NCBI RefSeq assembly: GCF_000014445.1
Contig: NC_008531.1
Coordinates: 713,001 to 777,000 of the forward strand
Source of the DNA: Leuconostoc mesenteroides subsp. mesenteroides ATCC 8293
GTDB taxonomy: Bacteria > Bacillota > Bacilli > Lactobacillales > Lactobacillaceae
DNA: 64,000 bases
Reading direction: 5' to 3'
Position numbers and translations under genes: made by a program. Below, one piece after another: positions 18,976 to 27,497 of the stretch. The notes beneath the pieces were generated by a model. The model was given only the letters and a program-made list of their open reading frames with translations, ran no database searches and was not told the origin of the DNA. Position 1 is the stretch's first letter, and each line of letters opens with the position of its first letter.

Positions 18976-20062
18976 AAAAATAACTTTAATACCTATTGCA
19001 CTGACTATGTTGCAAGCCTTTGAAACTGCGCATCACACCATTAGCGAACGACCATTAACTATTGTCACCGTTGAACTATTGAACGAAGATAGTGGTGAGA
19101 TAGCTGTAGGTTATGGTGAAGTTCAGTCGTTTGCAGACTTCTCGTATACGCTTGAAAATCAATCTGTCAGTCGAGAAATTTTAAAAACAGTTTTGTTACC
19201 ACAAATTCGAAGATTCTCTTTTAGTAATCCCCAATCGTTTTCGATACGTTTGAATCAACTGACGCCATTTGCTTCATTCGCTAAGGCAGGTTTAGAAATG
19301 GCTGTTTGGGACGCGATTGGTAAACTAACGCATCAATCTCTACAACAAATGATTCATGGCCAAGGGGGAACAGTTCCAGTCGGAATCGCTGTCGGTATGG
19401 CAGATAGTATTGATGAAGCATTAACGCAAGGATATCAGAGAATTAAGCTTAAAATTGATGCTCATGTAGTTGACTTTGAAAATTTGAACCGGCTGTTAAA
19501 AAAATATCCTGAACAACAATTTTCAATTGATGCAAACAGTAGCTTTACAGATAAAAATATTGCACAAATTAACAGGTTACCTGAAAATGTTGGGTTCATT
19601 GAACAACCACTTGGTGAAAATGATTTTGTACAGCATGCGGTACTCCAAGCTCATACAAGTAAAATCATTAGTTTAGACGAATCAATTAATAATCTTAACG
19701 ATGTTGCTACGATGTTGAAATGTCTTTCGGCGAAAGCTTTGACAATTAAACAGGGCAAGATTGGTGGTATTTCCAATGCTTTGACGGCTATTCAACTTGT
19801 TGATAAGCCATGGGTTGGCGGCATGCTAACTAGTGGTTTAGGTAGAAGCGTCGATATAGCAATTAGTAGTTTACCTAAAATTGCTTTCCCAGGAGATATT
19901 TCAGATAGCAGGCGCTATTTTGAACGTGATATTATTGAGGAACGTTTACGCGTGAATAATGGGATTATATCAGTGCCAAGGAATTACGGCATTGGCGTGA
20001 CAGTAGATTTAAATGCGATTTCAGATCTGCAAACGGAACAAATGTTTACAATTACTGATTAA
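18962..20062 (+). CDS. menC: o-Succinylbenzoate synthase
   Basis: This 366-residue enolase-superfamily enzyme dehydrates SHCHC. It has the KLK motif in YQRIKLKID, the metal ligands in SIDANSSF, EQPLGEN and SLDESI, and the second Lys in IKQGKIGG. The start is ATG 18962 after TGAGGT; upstream in-frame codons lie inside menH. MenB, MenE, MenA and the methyltransferase are not in this window. Confidence 0.92.
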   Translation: MYQIKKITLIPIALTMLQAFETAHHTISERPLTIVTVELLNEDSGEIAVGYGEVQSFADFSYTLENQSVSREILKTVLLPQIRRFSFSNPQSFSIRLNQLTPFASFAKAGLEMAVWDAIGKLTHQSLQQMIHGQGGTVPVGIAVGMADSIDEALTQGYQRIKLKIDAHVVDFENLNRLLKKYPEQQFSIDANSSFTDKNIAQINRLPENVGFIEQPLGENDFVQHAVLQAHTSKIISLDESINNLNDVATMLKCLSAKALTIKQGKIGGISNALTAIQLVDKPWVGGMLTSGLGRSVDIAISSLPKIAFPGDISDSRRYFERDIIEERLRVNNGIISVPRNYGIGVTVDLNAISDLQTEQMFTITD

Positions 20063-20075
20063 AAACGAGGTTATT

Positions 20076-21341
20076 ATGGAAACGAACTATGCGCAACAAA
20101 TGCTTGATGCTCTCTCAAGTGGGCAACTAGATGATGCAAAAAAATTTTTTGCACAATCATTACGAAAAGATAGTGATGATTTAATTTATAGTTTAGCTGA
20201 GGAGTTATATGCTCTTGGGTTTTTGAACCAGTCATGTCGTGCCTATAAAAAATTATTAGAAAAATACCCTGATGAGGATGAACTTCGTACGGCATTAGCT
20301 GATATTGCGATAGAAGATGGTGAGATTGATGAAGCGCAAGACTATTTAGCGCAAATTAAGCCTGATTCACCTTCATACTTACAGGCTTTACTCGTTAAGG
20401 CAGATGTCTATCAGTCTGAGGGATTAACGGAATCTGCAGAACACAGTCTATTGCAGGCAGAAAGAATATCCCCAGATGAAGATGTGATTCAATTTGCCTT
20501 AGCTGAATTTTATTATGCTAATCAAAGTTATCCCAAGGCGATTCCACGCTATCGTGCGTTGTTGAAAAAAGGCAAACGAGAAATTAGTCGAGTTGATATT
20601 GTAGCGCGTATTGGTATGGCGTATGCTCAAGTGGGTAATTATGAGCATGCGGTTGGTTATTTAGAACAAATTAAACCAGAACAAATGACATTAGATACAC
20701 GATTCCAATTGGCAGTTCTGTATCAAGAAAACAAACGAACCCGAGAAGCGATTGATTTGTTTAATGGTGTATTGGAAGTGGACCCTAAATATACGTCTAT
20801 TTATCCGATATTGGGACAAGCGTATGAACAAGAACAACAACTTGAGGACGCTTACCGAGTTTATCAAGAAGGATTAGCTCAAGATGAGACCAATACAGTA
20901 TTATATCGTCTAGCAGGGTTGGCAGCAGAAAAACTTGGAGATGATGCTAAAGCTAAAGCATATTATCAAAATGCTTTGGCGTTAGATGATACAGATGTGA
21001 CGTCAATAATTATTTTGTCTGCTTTGCTATTAAAGCAACGAGAATTCGAAGCAGACATTCAGTTGTTAGAGAAACATATTCAAGAAGATGTTATTGATCC
21101 TGAATTTTACTGGCATTTGGCGCGCGCCTATTATCAGGAAGGCAAGGAAGATCAAGCTACTAAATATTGGGAAATGGCTTTACCCTTTTTCCAAGAGAAT
21201 ACTTCATTTTTGCGTGATATTATTGATTGGTACCATGAAGAAGGTGAACGTCAAGGTGAGATTGATATGATGGTCAGATATTTAAATATCGAACCAGAAG
21301 ATGCTGATATGCAAATGCGATTAGAAAATGCAAAATATTAA
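20076..21341 (+). CDS. Tetratricopeptide-repeat protein
   Basis: This 421-residue soluble protein is built of about ten TPR units over its whole length, for example YLEQIKPEQM..., AYRVYQEGLAQDE and AKAYYQNALALDD. It has no signal peptide or catalytic domain. It resembles the YpiA-type TPR proteins of Firmicutes, whose role is not settled. The start is ATG 20076 after ACGAGG, 13 bases after menC. The next gene is cca. Confidence 0.85.
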   Translation: METNYAQQMLDALSSGQLDDAKKFFAQSLRKDSDDLIYSLAEELYALGFLNQSCRAYKKLLEKYPDEDELRTALADIAIEDGEIDEAQDYLAQIKPDSPSYLQALLVKADVYQSEGLTESAEHSLLQAERISPDEDVIQFALAEFYYANQSYPKAIPRYRALLKKGKREISRVDIVARIGMAYAQVGNYEHAVGYLEQIKPEQMTLDTRFQLAVLYQENKRTREAIDLFNGVLEVDPKYTSIYPILGQAYEQEQQLEDAYRVYQEGLAQDETNTVLYRLAGLAAEKLGDDAKAKAYYQNALALDDTDVTSIIILSALLLKQREFEADIQLLEKHIQEDVIDPEFYWHLARAYYQEGKEDQATKYWEMALPFFQENTSFLRDIIDWYHEEGERQGEIDMMVRYLNIEPEDADMQMRLENAKY

Positions 21342-21361
21342 AGATACGCAAATGCTGCTAT

Positions 21362-21372
21362 TTTGGTAAAAT
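21362..21372 (+). promoter_or_regulatory. Extended -10 promoter element next to the cca start
   Basis: TTTTGGTAAAAT contains TGN plus TAAAAT (21367-21372). Transcription would begin within a few bases of the cca ATG (21381), and no ribosome-binding sequence lies between, which suggests a leaderless message. Confidence 0.4.
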
Positions 21373-21380
21373 AGACTCAT

Positions 21381-22586
21381 ATGAAAATTACACAATTACC
21401 TCAAGAATTTATAGATGCACAACCAATATTAACAAAGTTAGAAGATGCTGGATTTGAAGCTTATTTTGTTGGTGGTTCGGTACGTGATACTATGCTTGGA
21501 AAAACGATTCATGATGTTGATATTGCAAGTAGCGCTTTTCCAGAAGAAGTGAAATCATTGTTCCATAATACTGTGGATACGGGCATTCAACACGGGACAG
21601 TGATGGTTTTGGACCATGGGACAGGATATGAAATTACGACTTTTCGTGTCGAGTCAACTTACACAGATTTTAGGCGACCTGATCATGTCACTTTTGTACG
21701 TAGCCTCGAAGAGGATCTTAAAAGACGTGATTTCACAATTAATGCTTTGGCAATGCGGCACGACGGTGAGGTATTAGATCTCTTTGATGGTCTAGAGGAC
21801 ATGAAAAAAGGCGTTATTCGAGCCGTTGGTGATGCCGAAAAACGCTTCACAGAAGATGCCCTGAGAATGATGCGTGCCCTGAGATTTAGCGCCCAACTTG
21901 GTTTTAACATTGAAGCTGATACTCAAAAAGCATTGGTAGATTTGGCACCGAACTTGGCTAAAATCGCGGTTGAACGAGTTCGAGTTGAATTTGAAAAATT
22001 ATTGTTAGGTAGTCAAGCATCGCAGAGTTTAGAACTGGCCCTGCGCGATCAGGTCATGAATTATTTACCAGGTCCGCACATTGAAGATTGGTCAAGTATT
22101 ATAGATGATTTAAATAAAGACCAGGCTACAAATTACACCGTGGCTTGGGCACATATATTATCAAGAACGCAATTTGATGACAAGAAACGTCGTCAATTTA
22201 TGTACGATTGGAAAATGAGTCGTAACGTGATGAAAACGGTCAACGCAATTGTTCCTATTGTGCATAATCCAAAGAAATCAACTGTATTTGATATATACCA
22301 AGTTTTAGCTTATCAGGAAGAATTGCTTGAAGTTTTGTCACTAACTGGTAGTCAGCCCGAGACAATTCAGAGAATAAGTCATATAATAGAGATGTTACCG
22401 ATTACAAAAGCTGCTGATCTTAACATTAGTGGCGGTGAATTGATCCGTTCTGGTATTTTAACACCTGGGCCTTTATTGGGGCGTGTGCTTAAAAAAATTG
22501 AGTACGCAGTCGTTGTTGGTGATATTTTAAATGATCACGACGCACTTGAAAAGTTTGCAAAGGAGTACGTAAATGACCAAAATTAA
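21381..22586 (+). CDS. cca: CCA-adding tRNA nucleotidyltransferase
   Basis: This 401-residue class II nucleotidyltransferase adds CCA to tRNA 3' ends. It shows GGSVRDTMLGKTIHDVDIA (catalytic aspartates), RRPDHVTFV, the RRDFTINALAM motif, and the EDALRMMRALRF nucleotide-recognition helix. The start matches the family N-terminus, but there is no Shine-Dalgarno before it. The window's tRNA needs this enzyme, since its CCA is not encoded. It overlaps folA by 14 bases. Confidence 0.94.
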   Translation: MKITQLPQEFIDAQPILTKLEDAGFEAYFVGGSVRDTMLGKTIHDVDIASSAFPEEVKSLFHNTVDTGIQHGTVMVLDHGTGYEITTFRVESTYTDFRRPDHVTFVRSLEEDLKRRDFTINALAMRHDGEVLDLFDGLEDMKKGVIRAVGDAEKRFTEDALRMMRALRFSAQLGFNIEADTQKALVDLAPNLAKIAVERVRVEFEKLLLGSQASQSLELALRDQVMNYLPGPHIEDWSSIIDDLNKDQATNYTVAWAHILSRTQFDDKKRRQFMYDWKMSRNVMKTVNAIVPIVHNPKKSTVFDIYQVLAYQEELLEVLSLTGSQPETIQRISHIIEMLPITKAADLNISGGELIRSGILTPGPLLGRVLKKIEYAVVVGDILNDHDALEKFAKEYVNDQN

Positions 22587-23070
22587 AATGGTATGGGCTG
22601 AAGATCGTCAACATGCAATTGGAAAAGATGGTGGTATACCTTGGCATATGCCTGATGATCTCAAACTGTTTAGAGATGAAACAGTCAATACCCTAATGAT
22701 TATGGGGCGCCCAACGTGGCTTAGCATTGGGCGGCCATTGCCTAAACGAACAACTGTAGTTATGACTAGGCAAGAAGACTGGACACCAAGTTATCCAGAA
22801 GTAAAAGTTATTCATTCCATTGAAGAAGCCAAAAATTTGATAGCTAAGGAAGAGCGAGATATTACGATTGCTGGTGGCGCAGCAGTTTACCGTGAATTTA
22901 TGCCCTATGCAACAGATTTAGTTATAACGCGAGTTGACGGTGTGATTGATGGCGATACTTTTGTTGATGAGGTGGATTTAACACAATTTCAACTAAAGTC
23001 CAGTGAACCACATGCGAAAGATGATAATCATGATTACGCATTCGTTGTCGAACGCTACGAACGCATATAA
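22573..23070 (+). CDS. folA: Dihydrofolate reductase
   Basis: This 165-residue enzyme reduces dihydrofolate with NADPH. It carries the N-terminal AIGKDGGIPWHMPDDL with the catalytic Asp, MGRPTWLSIG (Pro where many have Lys), and IAGGAAVYREFM near 98. It overlaps cca and lies 9 bases before the DegV gene. It links to glyA and the cyclo-ligase elsewhere in the window through folate metabolism. Confidence 0.94.
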   Translation: MTKIKMVWAEDRQHAIGKDGGIPWHMPDDLKLFRDETVNTLMIMGRPTWLSIGRPLPKRTTVVMTRQEDWTPSYPEVKVIHSIEEAKNLIAKEERDITIAGGAAVYREFMPYATDLVITRVDGVIDGDTFVDEVDLTQFQLKSSEPHAKDDNHDYAFVVERYERI

Positions 23071-23079
23071 GGAAAGAAT

Positions 23080-23934
23080 ATGTCAAATATTAAAATCGTT
23101 ACAGATTCAGCTGTAGCATTAACTCCAGAAGAAATTACCAAATACGATATCAAAATTGTGCCGCTATCAGTACAAATCGATGGTACAGTCTATGAAGATG
23201 GTGTCACTATTCAGCGCGATGAATTTCTTGAAAAGATGATTGAAAGTAAGAGTCTTCCTCAAACATCGCAGCCATCAATCGGCACATTTCAAGCTGTTTA
23301 TGATGATATTCATCAGAAATTTCCAGATTCCGAAATTTTAAGTCTCCATTTATCATCAGGGCTGTCAGGAACTGTCCGCGCTGCTGAACAAGCAGCCGCA
23401 TTGACAAGTGCTAAGATTACAACATTTGACACATTAGCGGCTGACCGTGCGCAAGCATTTGTTGTCTTACAAGCGGCAAAAATGGCGTCCCAAGGGGCTA
23501 CGATGGCTGAAATATTACCAGCGGTTGAAAAAGCTCGTGATGAGTCGCATATTTTTTTGAGTTTTACTTCTTTGACAAATATGGTTGCCGGTGGTCGCTT
23601 GAGTAAAACACAAGGAATTATCGGTAATTTGCTAAACATTAAGGTCGGTGCTGGTGTAACAAAAAATGATGGCACGGTTGAAGTACTGCTCAAAGGCCGA
23701 GGCATGAAAACTATTGCTAAATTCAACAATAATGTTATTGCTAAGATGCAAGAGTATAAGGAAGTATTGTCAATAGGTATCTCTCACGCAGGAATTCCAG
23801 AGGAAGCAGCTCAAATTGCAGCACGCTTAAAAGCAATTTGGCCTGATATTGAAATTCCAGTTTTAAATACAACACCAATTATTTCTACCCATACAGGCGT
23901 AGGCGCATTAGCAATTTTGTACCGAGCACGCTAA
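23080..23934 (+). CDS. DegV family fatty-acid-binding protein
   Basis: This 284-residue protein has the DegV fold: KIVTDSAVALTPEE at the N-terminus, TSQPSIGTFQAVYD, LSSGLSGTVRAAEQA, and the C-terminal ISTHTGVGALAILY. Family members bind a fatty acid and can act as FakB subunits that present it to FakA kinase. No FakA is present here. It ends before a strong terminator. Confidence 0.9.
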   Translation: MSNIKIVTDSAVALTPEEITKYDIKIVPLSVQIDGTVYEDGVTIQRDEFLEKMIESKSLPQTSQPSIGTFQAVYDDIHQKFPDSEILSLHLSSGLSGTVRAAEQAAALTSAKITTFDTLAADRAQAFVVLQAAKMASQGATMAEILPAVEKARDESHIFLSFTSLTNMVAGGRLSKTQGIIGNLLNIKVGAGVTKNDGTVEVLLKGRGMKTIAKFNNNVIAKMQEYKEVLSIGISHAGIPEEAAQIAARLKAIWPDIEIPVLNTTPIISTHTGVGALAILYRAR

Positions 23935-23938
23935 AATA

Positions 23939-23970
23939 AAAACCCCAGAATTTTATTTCTGGGGTTTTAT
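23939..23970 (+). terminator. Terminator after the DegV gene
   Basis: AAAACCCCAGAA pairs perfectly with TTCTGGGGTTTT around a 6-base loop. Confidence 0.9.
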
Positions 23971-23984
23971 TGTTGCATTAAAAT

Positions 23985-23993
23985 TGGTACACT
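23985..23993 (+). promoter_or_regulatory. Extended -10 promoter for the hydrolase/ECF operon
   Basis: TGGTACACT (TGN plus TACACT at 23988-23993) would start a transcript near 24000, upstream of the structured leader at 24014-24090. The -35 is poor. Confidence 0.4.
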
Positions 23994-24013
23994 TAAAAAG
24001 CATTTATCAAAAT

Positions 24014-24090
24014 CGGCAATCGTGCCGGACTGGTTCGGAAAATCCCAGAAAAAAAAACCAAGTGTGATTGTATTGTATCAATAAAATCAC
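24014..24090 (+). promoter_or_regulatory. preQ1-I-like riboswitch leader
   Basis: The core at 24030-24059 can fold like the compact preQ1-I pseudoknot. P1 is CTGG (30-33) with CCAG (45-48) and L1 is TTC. P2 is GG (37-38) with CC (58-59), L2 is five bases, and L3 is an A9 run. The unpaired C44 directly before the 3' strand of P1 is where class I aptamers pair with preQ1. Loop lengths match the B. subtilis queC aptamer (L1 3, L2 5; L3 9 against 8). P1 and P2 are short, so this is a candidate. A CGGCA-ATCG-TGCCG hairpin (24014-24027) precedes it. A GTGATT/AATCAC hairpin (24064-24090) lies between it and the ribosome site. Confidence 0.55.
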
Positions 24091-24113
24091 ATATGACAGA
24101 AAGGAAAGATAAA

Positions 24114-25100
24114 ATGCAAAAAGTTATAATTGACACGGATCCAGGAATTGATGATAGTTTAGCACTTTTGGTCGCATTAAAATCACCAGAGCTTGATGTT
24201 ATCGCCATTACTGTTGTCGAGGGAAATGTCCCTACAAAAATCGGTGTTCAGAATACTCTCAAAGTGCTTGAAGAGGTAGGAAGGACTGATGTTCCTGTCT
24301 TTGAAGGGGCACATGAACCCTTGCAACATGAGTACATCAGTGCACAGGATACCCACGGATTGGATGGGTTAGGACAAAGTAATATTGCTGTCCCAATGAT
24401 AGAGGCCAGCACAATAAGTGCCCATTCAGCATACAATCAGTTACTCACCAATCATAATGATGTTTGGGTACTGGCTTTGGGACCGTTGACAAATATTGCG
24501 CTAGCCATGCAAGAAAATCCCAAGGTTTGGCAAAATATGTCGCGCCTAATCATTATGGGTGGATCCTATCTTTCGAATGGAAATACCTCACCAGTTGCTG
24601 AATACAACTTCTGGGTAGATCCGAATGCAGCTGATTATGTTTTGAAAAATAGTCCTATTGTAGCTGAAATTGTCCCATTAGATGTTACTCGAAAAATGTT
24701 ACTGACACCAAATATCTTGTCATTAATGCAGCGATTGAATCCTGAGCAATCAATATTTATCACAAAAATCATTAAGTTTTATTTTGATTTTCATTGGCAA
24801 CAAGAACACGTGATGGGGGCGGTTATTAATGATCCACTTGTGATTATTCATGCATTATATCCTGAGTATACTCGTGGCATTAGTAAATATGTCACTGTAG
24901 TAACAGAAGGTGTAGCCCTCGGACAAAGCATAGTTGATATAGCTGATTTTTGGAAAAAAGAAGCGAACGCAGTGATTTTAACAGAGGTGGATTCTTTGCA
25001 TGTTATGGCGGAAATCATAGCTCGCCTATTGGAAATTTCGTCAGCAACCATATTGACTGAATTAACCAATATTGCCACAGATCTTGAGGTATTATCATGA
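24114..25100 (+). CDS. Nucleoside hydrolase (IunH family), possible queuosine hydrolase
   Basis: This 328-residue N-ribohydrolase has the Ca-binding DTDPGIDDSLAL at the N-terminus, GHGLDG-like HGLDGLGQ, and the NFWVDPNAADYV motif. The start is ATG 24114 after AAAGGAAAG. It overlaps the ECF S-component gene by 4 bases (ATGA). Family members split purine or pyrimidine nucleosides; IunH-type queuosine hydrolases are known in clostridia. The preQ1-like leader and the ECF partner favour a queuosine role here. A general ribonucleoside hydrolase is the alternative. Confidence 0.8.
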   Translation: MQKVIIDTDPGIDDSLALLVALKSPELDVIAITVVEGNVPTKIGVQNTLKVLEEVGRTDVPVFEGAHEPLQHEYISAQDTHGLDGLGQSNIAVPMIEASTISAHSAYNQLLTNHNDVWVLALGPLTNIALAMQENPKVWQNMSRLIIMGGSYLSNGNTSPVAEYNFWVDPNAADYVLKNSPIVAEIVPLDVTRKMLLTPNILSLMQRLNPEQSIFITKIIKFYFDFHWQQEHVMGAVINDPLVIIHALYPEYTRGISKYVTVVTEGVALGQSIVDIADFWKKEANAVILTEVDSLHVMAEIIARLLEISSATILTELTNIATDLEVLS

Positions 25101-25645
25101 AAAAGCTATCTACTCAGCGTATCACGTTAATTGCCTTATTTATTGTGATTAATATTGTTGGTGGTCACATTGCTTTACTTGCCAAGTTACCAGTTTACTT
25201 AGACACGATTGGTACGCTTTTAGGCGCATCTTTTTTTGGTCCAGTTGGTGGCGTAGTCGTTGGTATTTTGACAGCATTAATAAACGGTACAACAGGTGAC
25301 CCTTTTTCAATTTACTACATGCCTAGCCAAATTGTTACCGCTCTTGTGGCAGGATTAATTTACAGAAAAGTCAGCGCTACGGATGTTAAAAATATTTGGT
25401 GGTCAGCTTTGATCATATCCGTACCGGCGACAATTGTGAGTTCAGTAATTACCGTCATTCTTTTTCACGGCATTACTTCTTCTGGGTCAAGCACGATTGT
25501 ACAGGTGCTTCACGGTCTTGGGGTCAACCAAACACTTTCTGTTTTTCTAGTACAGATTGGAACGGATTATCTCGATCGCCTGATTGGCGTGTATGTTGTA
25601 GCCGTAGTATATAGTGTTATCGTATCACGCGTTCATTTAATTTAA
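25097..25645 (+). CDS. ECF transporter S component
   Basis: This 182-residue protein has about six membrane helices, with the segment LPVYLDTIGTLLGASFFGP and a glycine-rich helix typical of vitamin ECF substrate-binding subunits. It needs shared EcfA/EcfT modules encoded elsewhere. Coupling to a nucleoside hydrolase by a 4-base overlap suggests the imported molecule is a nucleoside or its base. With the preQ1-like leader, queuosine or queuine is the best guess. The substrate cannot be read from sequence alone. Confidence 0.75.
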   Translation: MKKLSTQRITLIALFIVINIVGGHIALLAKLPVYLDTIGTLLGASFFGPVGGVVVGILTALINGTTGDPFSIYYMPSQIVTALVAGLIYRKVSATDVKNIWWSALIISVPATIVSSVITVILFHGITSSGSSTIVQVLHGLGVNQTLSVFLVQIGTDYLDRLIGVYVVAVVYSVIVSRVHLI

Positions 25646-25693
25646 ATATCACTTTATAAAATAAAAAAATAAAGAACGAGGAATACTTGTTCT

Positions 25694-25722
25694 TTGTACA
25701 TAATGGTCATTTACGCTATAAT
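25694..25722 (+). promoter_or_regulatory. Promoter of the ypmR-like operon
   Basis: TTGTAC (25694-25699) and TATAAT (25717-25722) are 17 bases apart. The -35 overlaps an AAAGAAC/GTTCTTT hairpin (25671-25695) without a T run. Confidence 0.65.
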
Positions 25723-25753
25723 GGTTACCAGTTAAGTTTCAGGAGAATTGCAC

Positions 25754-26665
25754 ATGCGAAAGTTTGCCATCAGTTTAATACCCATCTTATTGATTGGCAT
25801 TGGGGCATTTTATGGCATCAAAACTTGGGAAAATCAAAAAAATGATTTAAATCAACCTCAAAAATCGGTGCAAAAAGTATCACATATTAATTTAGTTGCC
25901 CTTGGGGACTCATTAACAGAGGGTGTTGGAGACGAAAAAAATATGAAGGGGTATTCTGGGCGCATTGCTAAAAAAATTCGTGCACAATACAACGTTAGTG
26001 TCACTGTTAGTAATTTTGGTAAAGCAGGGGATCGATCTGACCAAATCAAAAAAAGATTGGATACGCAACAAAAATTTCAAAAACGATTACAAAAAGCTAA
26101 TGTGATTGTAATGACCTCTGGTGGTAATGATTTGCAACAATTGCTTTTGAAAAATGTTTTGGCAACGTCTCCAAAGACGTTGTCAGCTGCCGTTAAAGCA
26201 GGGCAACAATCTTATCAACAAAAGTTATCTGCTTTGATAAAGGATATTCGCTCTTATAATTCTGATGCACCAATATTTATATTTGGAAATTATAATCCTT
26301 TATATGTTCATTTTGCCGATCGATCTGATTTTAATGACGACGTTAAGCTATTTAATAACATTAATGCTCAAGCTGCCAAAGAAGCTGGCAATGCATATTT
26401 TGTCAGTATTTTCAATTTAACGTATGGTCAATTTAAAACAACAACGCAACGAGAAGGGCTCATTAAGGAATCAGCTAACTCAAATAGCAGTTCAAATTCG
26501 AATGCTGCCATGACAGCCGTATTGACGGGTCAAAAGAATGTTAACAACGCATGGATTAGTACGGAAGACAATTACCACCCTAATAATAAGGGCTATAATT
26601 ACATGACAACACAGTTATTTAACAAAATGAAAAAGGAAACAAAGCAATGGCTGATCAAACAATAG
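25754..26665 (+). CDS. ypmR: GDSL/SGNH lipase-esterase, YpmR-like
   Basis: This 303-residue protein has an N-terminal membrane anchor (FAISLIPILLIGIGAFYG) and an extracellular SGNH hydrolase domain. The domain shows block I ALGDSLTEGVGD, block III SGGNDL and a C-terminal DNYHPNNKGY with the catalytic Asp and His. A short Ser/Asn-rich loop lies near 250. The start is ATG 25754 after AGGAGA. It overlaps ypmS, as in the ypmR-ypmS arrangement of B. subtilis. Substrate unknown. Confidence 0.85.
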   Translation: MRKFAISLIPILLIGIGAFYGIKTWENQKNDLNQPQKSVQKVSHINLVALGDSLTEGVGDEKNMKGYSGRIAKKIRAQYNVSVTVSNFGKAGDRSDQIKKRLDTQQKFQKRLQKANVIVMTSGGNDLQQLLLKNVLATSPKTLSAAVKAGQQSYQQKLSALIKDIRSYNSDAPIFIFGNYNPLYVHFADRSDFNDDVKLFNNINAQAAKEAGNAYFVSIFNLTYGQFKTTTQREGLIKESANSNSSSNSNAAMTAVLTGQKNVNNAWISTEDNYHPNNKGYNYMTTQLFNKMKKETKQWLIKQ

Positions 26666-27261
26666 CTAGATCAAATAAAATAGTCAAAAAGAAAAAGCCA
26701 ATTTGGTTCTGGCTTTTTTGGGGTCTAATATCTATATTATTGGTAGGTGGAATCTGGCTTTTCAATGAAGCTAGCGGGCCAGTAAAAATTAAGGACAATG
26801 TATCCAAGATCAGTAAATCGGACGCGACGTTTGATGTATCCTTAAATAAAAAACAAATCAATGCCTTAGTTGCTCATTATCTTAATGATACAGATAACAG
26901 TGGCTATACTTTTAAAATTGGGGATGACGTGATGATGTATGGTAGCGCCAAACTTTTGGGCCAAAAATTTAATTTTGGCATGGCGCTAGATGCCAAATTA
27001 ACGCCTAATGGGAACATCGTTATGCAGGCGAAATCTTTAGCAATTGGTAACCTATCGTTGCCAATTAAAACTGTGATGAGTTACGTTAGATCAAGTTACG
27101 ATGCGCCTGAATACGTCACAATCGTACCGAAGAAGAAGCAAATATTCATTGATATGAGTAAGTTACCCACAACGCAAGGCATTAAATTTAAAGCAAAGGT
27201 CATTAATATAAAAGCAGATCAGTTTGTTTTCCAAGGAGGTCTTGCTAATGAGAAAAAGTGA
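26647..27261 (+). CDS. ypmS: YpmS family membrane-anchored protein (DUF2140)
   Basis: This 204-residue protein has a basic N-terminus, one membrane helix (about 18-37) and an extracellular DUF2140 domain of beta-rich character (ALDAKLTPNGNIVMQAKSLAIGNLSLP). It overlaps the upstream lipase gene by 19 bases and the following yozE-like gene by 14. Function is not established in the family. Confidence 0.82.
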   Translation: MADQTIARSNKIVKKKKPIWFWLFWGLISILLVGGIWLFNEASGPVKIKDNVSKISKSDATFDVSLNKKQINALVAHYLNDTDNSGYTFKIGDDVMMYGSAKLLGQKFNFGMALDAKLTPNGNIVMQAKSLAIGNLSLPIKTVMSYVRSSYDAPEYVTIVPKKKQIFIDMSKLPTTQGIKFKAKVINIKADQFVFQGGLANEKK

Positions 27262-27475
27262 TCGTTCATTTTACAATTGGTTAATGACAAATCGTAATTC
27301 TATGGCAGCCAATGAAGTGCAACAATTTGCAAACAATGCCTTTTTAGATTCGTCATTTCCAAAACAAAGTAGTGATTTTGATGAATTGTCACAGTACTTA
27401 GAAGAGAATACAACCTATTTAATGAGTATGACAACATTTGATGAAGCGTGGTCACTATACAACGCTGAGCGTTAA
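27248..27475 (+). CDS. yozE: YozE-like SAM-fold protein (UPF0346)
   Basis: This 75-residue soluble protein begins MRKSDRSFYNWLMTNR and contains the family segments DSSFPKQSSDFDELSQYLE and FDEAWSLY. ATG 27248 follows AAGGAGG at ideal spacing, so I prefer it to the longer frame at 27224. Function is unknown. It overlaps ypmS and is followed by rbgA after 22 bases. Confidence 0.85.
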   Translation: MRKSDRSFYNWLMTNRNSMAANEVQQFANNAFLDSSFPKQSSDFDELSQYLEENTTYLMSMTTFDEAWSLYNAER

Positions 27476-27497
27476 TGTTAGAAAGGACATATGTTTA

